From positions 124,001 through 188,000 of the forward strand of contig NC_022998.1 in NCBI RefSeq assembly GCF_000500935.1: a DNA stretch of 64,000 nt, in the 5' to 3' direction. Numbering within the stretch: the first letter of the stretch is position 1; each line of letters begins with the position of its first letter. The DNA is from Spiroplasma apis B31 (lineage in GTDB: Bacteria > Bacillota_I > Bacilli_A > Mycoplasmatales > Mycoplasmataceae). The position numbers and the translations under genes are program-made. Shown here piece by piece: positions 33,115-42,676 of this stretch. Below the pieces are notes generated by a model. That model did no database searches, had not been told where the DNA came from, and saw nothing but the letters and a program-made list of their open reading frames with translations.

Positions 33115-35382
33115 ATGGTTTTTGAAAAAATTGAAATTTTATATAACAAGAAAGTTTTACAACTAAAAATCAAGTACTCAGAAATAAGAAAACCAACTTT
33201 TCCTGAATTTGTGATTTTAGCAACTTTGATTACTCATCCGAATAAGAATCTCTCCATAAGAGAAATTCTTGAAAGAGACCTAAAGATAACAAACGCATAT
33301 ATTTTTGAACGAGCGCTTAAAGATTTAATTGACTTTGATATTGTTGAAACAAATAAGTCAAATGACATTTGAAGTATCTTAGATATGGATTTAAAAACCA
33401 AAGATATGTGGGTAAACGAAAAAATAAAAGAAAACTTTTTAAAAAAAATATACAGTATTTCACAATATAATAAATACCAAGATTTTAAACTTAGTTTTGA
33501 TCCTATTAAAAAAACTTATGAAAGAATTAGGGAAGTCAATTGAGATAAAAGAGTTTCAGGTGTTAAGTATAGTAGCTTAATCGAAGTAACAGAAAAACCT
33601 AACTTTTTTTATAACAATCATTTCTTAGAAGATGAAGCTATTGAGTTTATGGAAAAGAACAAAGAATTATTTGGTGAAAACTCTAAATTCATTCAGGTTG
33701 AACTTAAAGGTAAAAATGATACATTAGATCCTACATTTGTAGAACAAAATATTGATAATGTGCAAAAAGCAGTAGAAGGAAAACTTATAATAGAAAACAA
33801 TTGATTCAAAATTGAGACAAAAGAAAAAGTTATAGATAACTATCTTAAAAATAATGATGTTGCTCAGGTAGAAATAGCTAAGGGAGTTTTGAAAAAGTAT
33901 ACAAATAAATTGAAAGAGATTTTTATTCCCAAAACAAATGTTGGTATAGAAGGCACACATTATGACAATTTCTTTTCTTTGAATGATATTTCTAATCACT
34001 ATAATTGGTCACTTCTACTAATTAATGGTGAAGATATTTACTCAGTTGACAAACTTCTTAAAACTAAAGAGGTAACATCATGTTCGGACACTATAATTAT
34101 TTACAATTCTAAAATTAACAATAAATTGCTAGAAGTTTCAAACAACAAAAATATTGTTTATTTTGAAAACATGAATAATGAGTTTTTAAATGAGAGCTCA
34201 TTGATTTATGTTGACTCTGAAAACAAAGTTAAAGCATATACTTTGTTAGATAAATATTTGAATTACTTAGATTTCAAGACACCGGTTTTAGTTGAAAGTA
34301 AAAAATTAAAAGTTTTAAATTTAGATACTACTTTCAAAGACTCTTTTGTAAAAACACTAGAAAACTATCGTTGAGAACTAACACAAAAAGTTTTTACCAA
34401 TTCTGAGCTGATTTACACAGTGTCAAAAAAACTTGGTTTGGAGTTAGAACTTCAAAAAGTTCTTATCGCTTTTTTAAAGGAATGTTTAAAAAGTAATAAT
34501 GATATAAAGGAGATCAAAACAAGTTATGTTTTTGAAAATGACTCAGAAGGAATAAACTTTTTTGAAAAGTGCTTGTGTAAATGTATCATAGAGCTTACTA
34601 ATGACGACACTAGTTTTAATACATTGGAGTGAATTGAAAACTACAGTTTCAAAAAGTCTAAAAACCTATTTAGAGTATTGCAATCATTCTATAAAAATAC
34701 TTCAATAGAAAATATATTTTTGATTAACTCTATTTTAGAAAAAAATAACTTCGATGGCTGGTTGGAAAATCATAATGATTCGCTAGTAAATTTGTTATTG
34801 TATGCAAAAGATAATCTAAAAAAAGACTTAGTCGATGAAAATATGTTTGACTCTAAAACATGGCAACAGCATTCATTGTTGATAAACAAAGTAGGTGAGT
34901 TACTAAAAGATTTATATAACAATAACCTTGAAGAGGTTGAAGTTAACTACGAAAGCATCCTGAAAATAATTAGGGTTGTAACTAAAGAAAACTTAAGTAT
35001 GCAAAACTACAGTTCATATTTACAGGCCTTGGCGCTTTTATTGAACGAATTATACCCTTATTATTATGATGTAAAAAGAAAAGCATTGAGTGTAGAGGAC
35101 CATGATACAATAAACTATAAAGTTCAGCTATTAGCAGGAAATTATTTAAGCAAATGCGAAAAGGTTTTAGATTCGAATATTAAAGAAAACATATCTAGCT
35201 TTCCAATAGAGTTGAAACTAGCATGAAACAAGTATGTCGAAAATACAGATACAAAAAAAGAAAAATGAATTAATAAAAACGAAACAAATATATTTAAAGC
35301 ATTATGTATTATATTTGGTAAACAAAAAAACTTTAATAAGAAAGATCTGGACCATTATCAACAAGTCTTTGGAGGAAATTAA
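33115..35382 (+). CDS. 755-residue protein of unknown function, possible N-terminal winged helix
   Basis: Second gene of the operon, 13 bases after the helicase, with AAGGAGG before the ATG. Residues about 20-85 (PEFVILATLITHPN, LSIREILERD, AYIFERALKDLIDFDIVE) have the helix-helix-helix-wing rhythm of a winged helix-turn-helix. The rest is a mix of alpha/beta and helical sequence with no metal, nuclease or nucleotide motif I can identify. Several UGA Trp codons are needed to join it. The ribosome-binding site of the next gene (GGAGG at 35371) lies inside its last codons. Low similarity to known families suggests fast evolution. Confidence 0.7.
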
Positions 35383-35383
35383 T

Positions 35384-36472
35384 ATGAGTATGTCAGCACA
35401 ACAAGTATTACTTAATTGTAAAAAACATTTTGAGTTAATCAAAAAAGATTTAAAACTTTTACTAAGTTACATAAAAGAAGAAATAGAGAAGTGCAAAATG
35501 ATTGACGCCTCAAATTTTCATCAAGAGGAGATTAATAAACTATATAAGGAAGTAGAAAAAGAACTTTTAGATATGAGCATTGCAGATGAAATGGCTAAGG
35601 AAGTTCAAAAAGACGAACACATAGCAATAGAACAATATAATAAAATTAATAATTATTTAGAAAGAAAAAGAGAAACTATTGCAGATTTAAAAACTAAAGT
35701 TTTTATTTATAAAAAAGATATTGTCAATACAGAACAAAAGTTTATTTCCAATGCCCTTATAAATAAGAGTTATGCTAGTTTTCAAGAACTTGTACAAGGA
35801 ATTATTCAAAGCCAAGTATCGACAGATGATAAGATACTTGTAAAAAAGTTTCTAATAGATAACGAAGTTAGATTAATAAATTTACCTAAAAACGATGTTA
35901 TAGAGGAAGCTAAAAACTACATTTTTAATCAAAAACAAAAACCAGAGTACATTATTAATGATGTTGTAAAAAGTTCGATTGAATATATTAAAGATGAAGA
36001 AGGTATGGAAGATTATCTTAAAGATGAAGTCTCAACTTTTAAAGAAGTTACGAATGAACAAAACTTATTCAAAAACGTTAAAAGTTATTTTATAAACGCA
36101 TCTAAGAGTACAGAGAGTGAGTTAGTAAGAAGAGACAACGTAATAAAAATAGTGAATGCAATAAGAAGCATAGGATACGTAGTCAATCCCGAGAATATCA
36201 TTAATAAAAAAGAAAAAAATGTCATCTTCATTCATGGGGAAAAACCATCTGGTGAGACTGCTGACTTTGCAGTAAGATTGGATGGAAGCTTCATATATAA
36301 CTATGAAGGCTTTGAAAATCACGATCATGATGAAGATGCAAACGACTTTATGAAAAAGTTGAAAGAGTTTGGTTTGTCCTCAAGTGAGGCTTATAAAAAA
36401 GTATACAGAGAGCCAAAATATGTGGCAGATGTAAAAAAACTTCATAAAAAGAAGTACAATTCAAGTAAGTAG
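35384..36472 (+). CDS. Coiled-coil protein with small C-terminal beta-rich module, unknown function
   Basis: Third gene of the operon, 362 residues. The ATG at 35384 is chosen because GGAGG sits 8 bases upstream; the frame is open further upstream without a site. Residues 1-130 are charged helices likely to form a coiled coil (EEINKLYKEVEKELLDMS, KINNYLERKRETIADL). The C-terminal 110 residues differ: NAIRSIGYVV, FIHGEKPSGETADFAVRLDG, YNYEGFENHDHDEDA, FMKKLKEFGLSSSEAY. The dG-x(4)-yEGF-x-H/C-x(3)-D pattern faintly recalls small DUF2997-like modules found beside AAA+ genes. That resemblance is by eye only. No enzymatic motif. Confidence 0.65.
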   Translation: MSMSAQQVLLNCKKHFELIKKDLKLLLSYIKEEIEKCKMIDASNFHQEEINKLYKEVEKELLDMSIADEMAKEVQKDEHIAIEQYNKINNYLERKRETIADLKTKVFIYKKDIVNTEQKFISNALINKSYASFQELVQGIIQSQVSTDDKILVKKFLIDNEVRLINLPKNDVIEEAKNYIFNQKQKPEYIINDVVKSSIEYIKDEEGMEDYLKDEVSTFKEVTNEQNLFKNVKSYFINASKSTESELVRRDNVIKIVNAIRSIGYVVNPENIINKKEKNVIFIHGEKPSGETADFAVRLDGSFIYNYEGFENHDHDEDANDFMKKLKEFGLSSSEAYKKVYREPKYVADVKKLHKKKYNSSK

Positions 36473-36480
36473 GTGTAAAT

Positions 36481-38292
36481 ATGAGTGTTAAAAAACAGTT
36501 GGAACAATTAAAAAATATTATAGGGATAAAAAAAGTCATCATATTAGAGGGAAATGTTGACGATATTTATGAGTTGGAAGGTAGATATGTAAATGTCCAT
36601 GAGTACTTAAAAACAGTATTCAATGAGAAAAATTTCTCTGACATATTCATTTATGACACAAACTCTGGTCTAAGAGGAAGCAAAATGAGCTCATTGATAT
36701 TGACAAATGAAGATAAGAAAGCGGCTTCCAATACAAGTTATAATGAGTTTGAAGAACTTTTTGAAAACAATAAACAAACAGATGATAGTTCTTCAGAAGT
36801 GAGAAAGCCAATCGATTTTTTTAAAGTGTTGAATAAAAACTTGAATAGGGAAGATGATAAAACAATCGGTTTCATTGCCGACTACACTAACTTTGTTTTT
36901 AATGAACAATCAATGGATATCGAAGATCGATTTGTCCTAACGGAGTTCTCTAAAACTTTAAAAGAGTTTAAGTTTGTTATATCAAGAATAGATGAGTTAA
37001 CAAGTTGTGTTATATTTATCACAAAAAAAATTAATCAACTTCCGCCAAGTTTTTATTTAGACAATCCAGAAATTTTAATAAGTACTTTACCAAAGCCTAG
37101 TAGAGAAGAACGCAAACAGTTTTTAAGTACTGTAAAAGTTAGAATATCATTAATTGATGTCAATGAAGAGTTTGAAAATATAGTAGATGCTACAGAGGGA
37201 TGAACAATCAAAGAGTTGTCTCACTTTGTAAAATTTACTTGCAATTTCAGACAAACGCTAACATTTGCTAATATGATGAACATATATAAATATGGTGACA
37301 AGGTATCTCCTTGGGAAGAATTGAATTATGAGAAAATGTTATCTATCAAAAGTGAGTTGAGCAAACGAGTTATAGGACAAGATGACGCAATTGAAAAAGT
37401 TACCAGAGTTATTTACAAAGCTTTCACCGGTTTAACTGGAATAACTTACTCTGCTAGTCGTTCAAAACCTAAGGGAACGTTATTTTTTGTGGGTCCAACA
37501 GGTACGGGTAAGACTGAGTTAGCGAAAGCAATAACAAAGTTTTTATTTAATGATGAAGCTAACTTAATTAGATTTGATATGTCTGAGTATGGCCAAGACA
37601 ACGCAGATCAAAAGTTGATAGGAGCGCCCCCTGGATATGTTGGGTTTGAAGGTGGTGGACAGCTAACAAATGCTGTTAAAGAAAAGCCTTTTAGTGTAGT
37701 TTTATTTGATGAGATTGAAAAAGCTAGTCCTAAAATTTTTGATAAGTTTTTACAAATCCTTGAGGATGGTAGACTTACAGATAACACTGGACAAACTATA
37801 AGTTTTAGTGAAACATTTATAATATTCACATCAAATATAGGTGCAGCAGACGTATCACCAAATCAGAGCAAAGAGGAAATATTTAAAGACTTCATCAAAA
37901 AAGTACACAATCATTTCACAAACGAGTTAAATAGACCCGAGTTATTAGGGAGATTTGGAAATAACATCGTTCCATTCAACTTTATTAAAGATGTTTCAAT
38001 GAAAGCGGCAATTATAAAACAAAAAATTAGACCACTTCAGATGGCTATATATGAAAAATACAAAGTGGAGCTTCACATAGATCTTTCAAATCCAACAATA
38101 TTATCAATTTTGTTAAAAGATGCAGATGAAAGAAGAGGTGGGCGTGATGTGGTTAACTCTTTAGAATCAAACCTTGTCGACCCTCTCTCAGAGTTTATTT
38201 TTGAGAATTTACCTTCAATGAAACCGGGAAGTAAAATAAAAACAATTGATACTACCAATAAATTAGGTTTCCAATTTTATGGCGAATATTAA
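36481..38292 (+). CDS. ClpB/ClpA-like AAA+ ATPase with degenerate N-terminal AAA domain
   Basis: Fourth gene, 603 residues. The C-terminal half is a standard Clp D2 domain: Walker A GPTGTGKTE (Lys344), Walker B VVLFDEIEKA, pore loop GYVGFEGGGQL, sensor 1 FTSN, arginine finger RPELLGRFG and a sensor 2 region with RRGGRD. Residues 1-240 look like an AAA fold without Walker A (ILEGNVDDIYEL, IGFIADYTNFV). There is no Clp N-domain, middle domain or ClpP-binding IGF loop that I can see. This argues against the general disaggregase ClpB and for an operon-specific remodeller. It overlaps the radical-SAM gene by 14 bases. Confidence 0.85.
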
Positions 38293-38875
38293 TGTAGGCA
38301 AATTTTTAATGAACAGTGATATTGAGGGACCAGGAACAAGATTTGTTTTATGATTTCAAGGATGTAACATTGGGTGTAATGGTTGTTCCAATCAAGAACT
38401 TTTACCATTAGAACCAAAGTTTTTCATGCCTACAAGTTATATTTTTGAAAAGATTGTTGAAGCCAAAGAAAAATTTAATATAGAAGGAGTAACCTTAATC
38501 GGAGGCGAACCCTTCTTACAACCCGACGGTCTAAAAGAAATAGTAGACTTTTGTTACAACAAAGATTTAACTGTAATATGTTTCACTGGTTATATATACG
38601 AGAAACTTTTAGAGGAACACCAAGATATTCTCTCGAAAATAGATATTTTAATTGATGGGCCATTCATTATGAAACTTTTAGATAGAAAAAGAAGACTTAT
38701 AGGAAGTAAAAATCAAAGAGTTCATAAATTATCGGAGAAATACAAAAATTGTGATTATTTTGAGCAACCACACTCTGAGGTTGAAATTCAACTTTATAAT
38801 AATAGGCTAGCTATAAATGGCGATGGAGTTGTATTTGATGATGAAAATGGCAAGTTTAATTTTAAAATCGAGTAA
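38279..38875 (+). CDS. Radical-SAM 4Fe-4S protein of the NrdG/PflA activase type
   Basis: Fifth gene, 198 residues. The start DIEGPGTRFVLWFQGC is followed by the cluster motif C-x3-C-x2-C (Cys29, Cys33, Cys36), then the SAM-binding GGEPFLQPDGL segment. This is the short activase form that installs glycyl radicals or acts on a dedicated partner. No glycyl-radical enzyme such as NrdD or PflB occurs in the window, and the gene overlaps the AAA+ gene by 14 bases, so it belongs functionally to this operon. The C-terminal ~30 residues form an extra beta segment (EIQLYNNRLAINGDG). A true anaerobic RNR activase cannot be excluded without the rest of the genome. Confidence 0.85.
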
Positions 38876-38963
38876 TACATAACTAAAAAAGTTATACTTT
38901 ATAAGTACCTAACCAGGTATAAATTTATTAATATTATTTAAGTTTAAATTATAGGAGATTGTT

Positions 38964-39611
38964 ATGACAAAAAGTTTAGAATTTGTATCAAAAAGAAGAT
39001 CAGCTAAAAAGTTCATAGAAAATTATAATTTATCAGACACAGAAATTAATGAAATATTAGAATCAATTAGAATGGCACCAACTTCTTTTGGAATGGAACC
39101 TTTTAGGGTAATTTACCTAGAAAATAAAGAGATTAGAGATGAATTATTTGAGACATGATGAAATCAAATAGGAGTAAATAAATCGTCAGCTCTGTTGTTA
39201 TGATACATTCCTACTAACGAAGTTATAATCAATAAATGAATTGATGAACAAAACAACAGAAATATACCAGATGGTTTTGAACACATAAAAACCTATCGTA
39301 AAAGTGGTTTGGATTTAGTTTTAAAAACACACAGTTTAGATGTTGGTGAGTGAGCGGCAAGACAAGTATATTTAAGTCTTGGTGTATTATTAAATACAGT
39401 GCAAGAACTAAATCTTGACATTTGTCCGTCAGAAGGCTTTGATCCAAAAAAAGCTGAGGCTGTACTGGAAAAAAATGGTTTAATTGATCTCTCTAAAGAA
39501 AGATTGGTCTTGGGTGCGTTTCTTGGTAAAGTTGATAAATCAAAAGAAAACCATCACGCGTTTGAAAAGATAAGAAGACCCTTGACTGAAATGTCTAAAA
39601 TAATTAAATAA
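38964..39611 (+). CDS. Nitroreductase-family NAD(P)H-dependent FMN oxidoreductase
   Basis: 215 residues. N-terminal FVSKRRSAKKF and RMAPTSFGMEPFRVIYL match the FMN-binding signature of the nitroreductase fold; AARQVYLSLGVLLN and a C-terminal LVLGAFLGKVDKSK segment follow. ATG after TAGGAGATTGTT. The physiological substrate is unknown for most of these flavoproteins (quinones, nitroaromatics). Three UGA Trp codons occur between 39157 and 39352. It is separated from the preceding operon by 88 bases, with a small hairpin (TACCT/AGGTA, 38906-38919) but no strong terminator, so partial readthrough from the helicase operon is possible. Confidence 0.85.
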
Positions 39612-39619
39612 TAAGATTC

Positions 39620-39645
39620 ACAAGGGTAATAGCTCTTGTTTTTTA
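39620..39645 (+). terminator. Terminator after nitroreductase gene
   Basis: ACAAGGG (39620-39626) pairs with CTCTTGT (39633-39639) with one G-U, then a run of T. Confidence 0.75.
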
Positions 39646-39646
39646 A

Positions 39647-39783
39647 TTGGAGTACCTCAATGCGCAATATATCTATATAATTAATTAGAGTTAGGGGATA
39701 ATGATTATGCATTTTATTTACAAAAGTATGAATGATTTTAACTCCAAGAGCCTTTTTTTAATTTATTAAAGAAAGGAGAACTT
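39647..39783 (+). promoter_or_regulatory. Possible structured RNA leader of the ECF/MFS transporter gene
   Basis: 137 non-coding bases with competing long-range pairings. TTGGAGT (39647-39653) can pair with ACTCCAA (39741-39747), while GAGTTA (39688-39693) can pair with TAACTC (39739-39744); they share 39741-39744. A T-run follows at 39753-39759, and then the gene's AAAGGAG. This layout fits a switch, but I cannot match it to a known riboswitch class. The promoter is unclear. Confidence 0.35.
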
Positions 39784-41655
39784 ATGAATTCACAAACTAA
39801 AAAAACACAAGCTATTATTAAAATTTGTGTAATTGCACTAATTAGTGCCTTAAGTGTTTGTTTAAATATTTTTTTTGTTTGAGTTCCTGGCTTAGATTTC
39901 GGTTTATTTGTAGTTGTACTTTGTTGTTTGGTTTTTACTTGAGAATCATCTCTAACAATAAGTTTGGCAATAAGCTTTTTGATGTTTTTTATAAAACCAA
40001 CCATCATTGAAGGTCTAGCATATTTAGCAACTAATATTACCGTTTGACTTGTAATGTTAGTAATAAGAAAACAAAGTTTCAAATATAGGATAATAATTTA
40101 TATTGCTTTTTTAGTCTTTTCAACATTCAACGATTTCTATATTTTGTTTTTTTGAACGGCAATAACAGATTGAAAAAATGGTATGGCAATTTACTTGGCA
40201 CGTGTTGTTCACATACATGTAATGTTTGCACTTTATTGTTTTTTACCGATTATTTTTCTCAAGAGAGTAGAAAAACTATTCAACAAGTTACTCGGTAAAA
40301 ATGATTTCTTATTTAATAAGAATTTTAAGCAGTACACAGAAGATAAGGAGAATATAATAAACATGAAATATTATGATGATAAAAAATACTATATAATTCA
40401 AATGCTATCTTTAATAGTTTCATTAATGTTGATGGTGAACTTTTTGGCATTCATACCTTATAAAATTGTAGTTTCATTTAATATACATTATTTAGCAGCG
40501 ATCTTAATTGTGCCGGTGTTGATGTTAATAATTACACCGAATTGAATGAAACTTAAGAAAAAAGTCGGGAACAAGAATTTGTTACAATTTAATAGTTTTG
40601 GATTATTGATTGCAACAGTTGTTACTACTCTGGCTTTCTCTTTTAGCAATAATATCGTGGCCCATATTTTGCTTTTTTTAGGATTAATTCTTTTTGGAAT
40701 ATTCATTGCAGGATTTGTGCCAATTAATATAGAAATGATTAAAAGCCATGATTTAAGAAATGGTAACGCCCACATTACAAATAAAATTACAAGCCTTACA
40801 ATTTTTTGGACTATTCCTATACCGTTCATAATAAACGAATATTCAAAAAATACTTTTAATGTTATCTTTCTAGGTATGTTGGCAGTAACTATAATAATTT
40901 TGTTATTTACAAATAAAAACATAATGGATAAAGGTAATGTTCTGGATGTAGATAAAAGCCAATTTAAATCTTTAAAATCTAATAAGATATTCTTTATATC
41001 TATATTCTCTCAAAACTTATTTGTAGGTATCATTAAGTTTCTTGAAATTGCATTATGTTTATTCTTTTTTGTACGATTAGAAAACAAAGAATTATATTAC
41101 TCTTTCAATGAGAGTAATACATATATCTATCTTGTATTAGGTTTTCTTTCTAAGTTTATTGCTCAAGCAATACTTAGACAAGTCAGCTTAAAAGAAAAAT
41201 ATCATAGTCAACTCAACATGATTGGAATGTTATTAATAGTTTTTGGGTTTATGTCTCTTTTTGCTTATATATTAGCTTATAAGTTTCTAGGTTTTAATAA
41301 TCCAAATACTCTTTATTATGCTCTTTTAATTGCTGTACAGTTTCTTTTTGGTGCAGGTTATATTCTTATAGAAAGAACAAAAGCAAGTTATTATAAAACA
41401 TTAGTGAGTAAAGATGAATTTAAAATGGCTATGATTATAGATCATGTTCTTGGTAATGCGTTTTTTTCACTGCTAGTAAATATTTTATTTTTAATAACAA
41501 TGGTTTTCTTGAGTCCAACAATATTTAAGTTTATCTTAATATTAGGAGTTGTATTCTCAATGACATTAATTTCTATGATTGTTAATGTTGCCATTAGGCA
41601 CAAAAACAAAACAAAAGTTATGAATGAGGAACACAAAATTATAAATAAAATCTAA
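39784..41655 (+). CDS. Membrane transporter: ECF S-component-like module fused to a 12-TM MFS-like module
   Basis: 623 residues. Residues about 10-175 form six hydrophobic helices in the style of an ECF vitamin-transporter substrate-binding S component (ALISALSVCLNIFFVW, LDFGLFVVVLC, SLAISFLMFFIKP). A charged linker follows, then twelve more helices from about 215 to 605 with MFS-like spacing and a central basic/acidic loop (MDKGNVLDVDKSQFKSLKSNK). AAAGGAG precedes the ATG. I infer a vitamin or nucleobase-type substrate for the first half only from the fold; the second half has no specificity motif I can see. The fusion is unusual because S components normally pair with EcfT. Confidence 0.65.
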
Positions 41656-41670
41656 AAAAACAACACAAAA

Positions 41671-41706
41671 ACAAAACCCCTTATTGCTTTATAAGGGGTT
41701 TTGTTA
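41671..41706. terminator. Bidirectional terminator (transporter / folD)
   Basis: A perfect 14-bp inverted repeat (41671-41684 and 41691-41704, core CCCCTTAT/ATAAGGGG), 6-base loop, with A-run and T-run on opposite sides, between convergent genes. Confidence 0.9.
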
Positions 41707-41718
41707 TATATATATTAA

Positions 41719-42564
41719 TTATTTTAGTTTATTCAAGTATAAGTTCACTAAATTTTCAAGTAAACAAACTATTGTCATCGGACCGACTCCACCAGGAACA
41801 GGTGTGATTAAACTAACCTTGCTTATAACATCATCGAAATTTACATCTCCACAATATTTACCTTGAACAAAATTTGCACCCACATCTATAACAATGCTAT
41901 CTTTTTTTACAAAATCTTTTGTTACCAAACCAGGGGAACCTGCGGCACTTACTAATATATCTGCTTTTGAGCATATTTCGCTAAGATTTTTAGTCTTTGT
42001 ATTACAAATCGTTACAGTTGCAGATTCGTTTATAAGTATATTTGCTAAAGGTTTACCCACAATGTTGCTTCTTCCAATTATTACAACATTAGAACCTACC
42101 AAGTTAACTTTTTTCCATTTTAGTAACTTCAATATTCCTGATGGTGTTGCAGGAAATATATTGGTATTATTTAAAATTAGACTTCCCATGCTATTTGGAG
42201 TAAAACCATCAGCATCCTTAGTTGGTGAAATTAAATTGTTTATTTTGCTTCCATCAATATGATTGGGCAGTGGTAGTTGCACAATAATCCCATCAACTTC
42301 ATCATCATCGTTCAAATTGCTTATTTTTTTACTCAAAGCTTCTTGGTTTATATTTTCTTCTAATCTAAGGTGTCGCCCTATAATTCCCACAGTTTCGCAA
42401 GCCTTTAATTTATTTTTTATGTATTTGTTACTTGCTAAATTATTTCCGACTTGAACAATCACTAAAACTGGGGGTCTTTGTAAACAACATTTTTCAATTT
42501 TGCTCTTCAAATTACTTAAAAGTTCCAATGATAGTTGTTTACCATCAATTATTTTGTTATCCAT
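41719..42564 (-). CDS. folD: Methylene-THF dehydrogenase/methenyl-THF cyclohydrolase
   Basis: FolD interconverts methylene-, methenyl- and formyl-tetrahydrofolate. The 281 residues from MDNKIIDGKQL include the catalytic Lys in SNKYIKNKLKAC, the QLPLP motif, the DGF motif (KDADGFTPNS), the NADP-binding GRSNIVGKP and the C-terminal PVPGGVGPMT. The start at 42564 follows AGGAATT and fits the family; in-frame codons further upstream only add a non-conserved Tyr/Lys-rich stretch. Fhs, encoded at 43761, supplies its formyl-THF. Confidence 0.95.
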   Translation of the reverse strand: MDNKIIDGKQLSLELLSNLKSKIEKCCLQRPPVLVIVQVGNNLASNKYIKNKLKACETVGIIGRHLRLEENINQEALSKKISNLNDDDEVDGIIVQLPLPNHIDGSKINNLISPTKDADGFTPNSMGSLILNNTNIFPATPSGILKLLKWKKVNLVGSNVVIIGRSNIVGKPLANILINESATVTICNTKTKNLSEICSKADILVSAAGSPGLVTKDFVKKDSIVIDVGANFVQGKYCGDVNFDDVISKVSLITPVPGGVGPMTIVCLLENLVNLYLNKLK

Positions 42565-42676
42565 ATTTAATTCCTGACTCTTTGCTTTCCAATACATATT
42601 ATAATAAAAAAAATACAATAATGTTTTAATAGTTTCTTATCTATGTTTTAATTAAAAAGTAATTAAGGAGAATAAA

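Noticed and set aside
36481-38292. Annotation of the AAA+ gene as the general disaggregase ClpB
   Set aside because: It lacks the N-domain, the middle coiled coil and the first Walker motifs, and is about 250 residues shorter than ClpB.
40488-40922. Minus-strand ORF of 144 codons inside the ECF/MFS gene
   Set aside because: It is a shadow of a hydrophobic coding sequence on the + strand, with no ribosome-binding site or family match.
42565-42618. 18-codon upstream extension of folD
   Set aside because: The added residues (Tyr/Lys-rich) are not part of FolD, and AGGAATT precedes the ATG at 42564.
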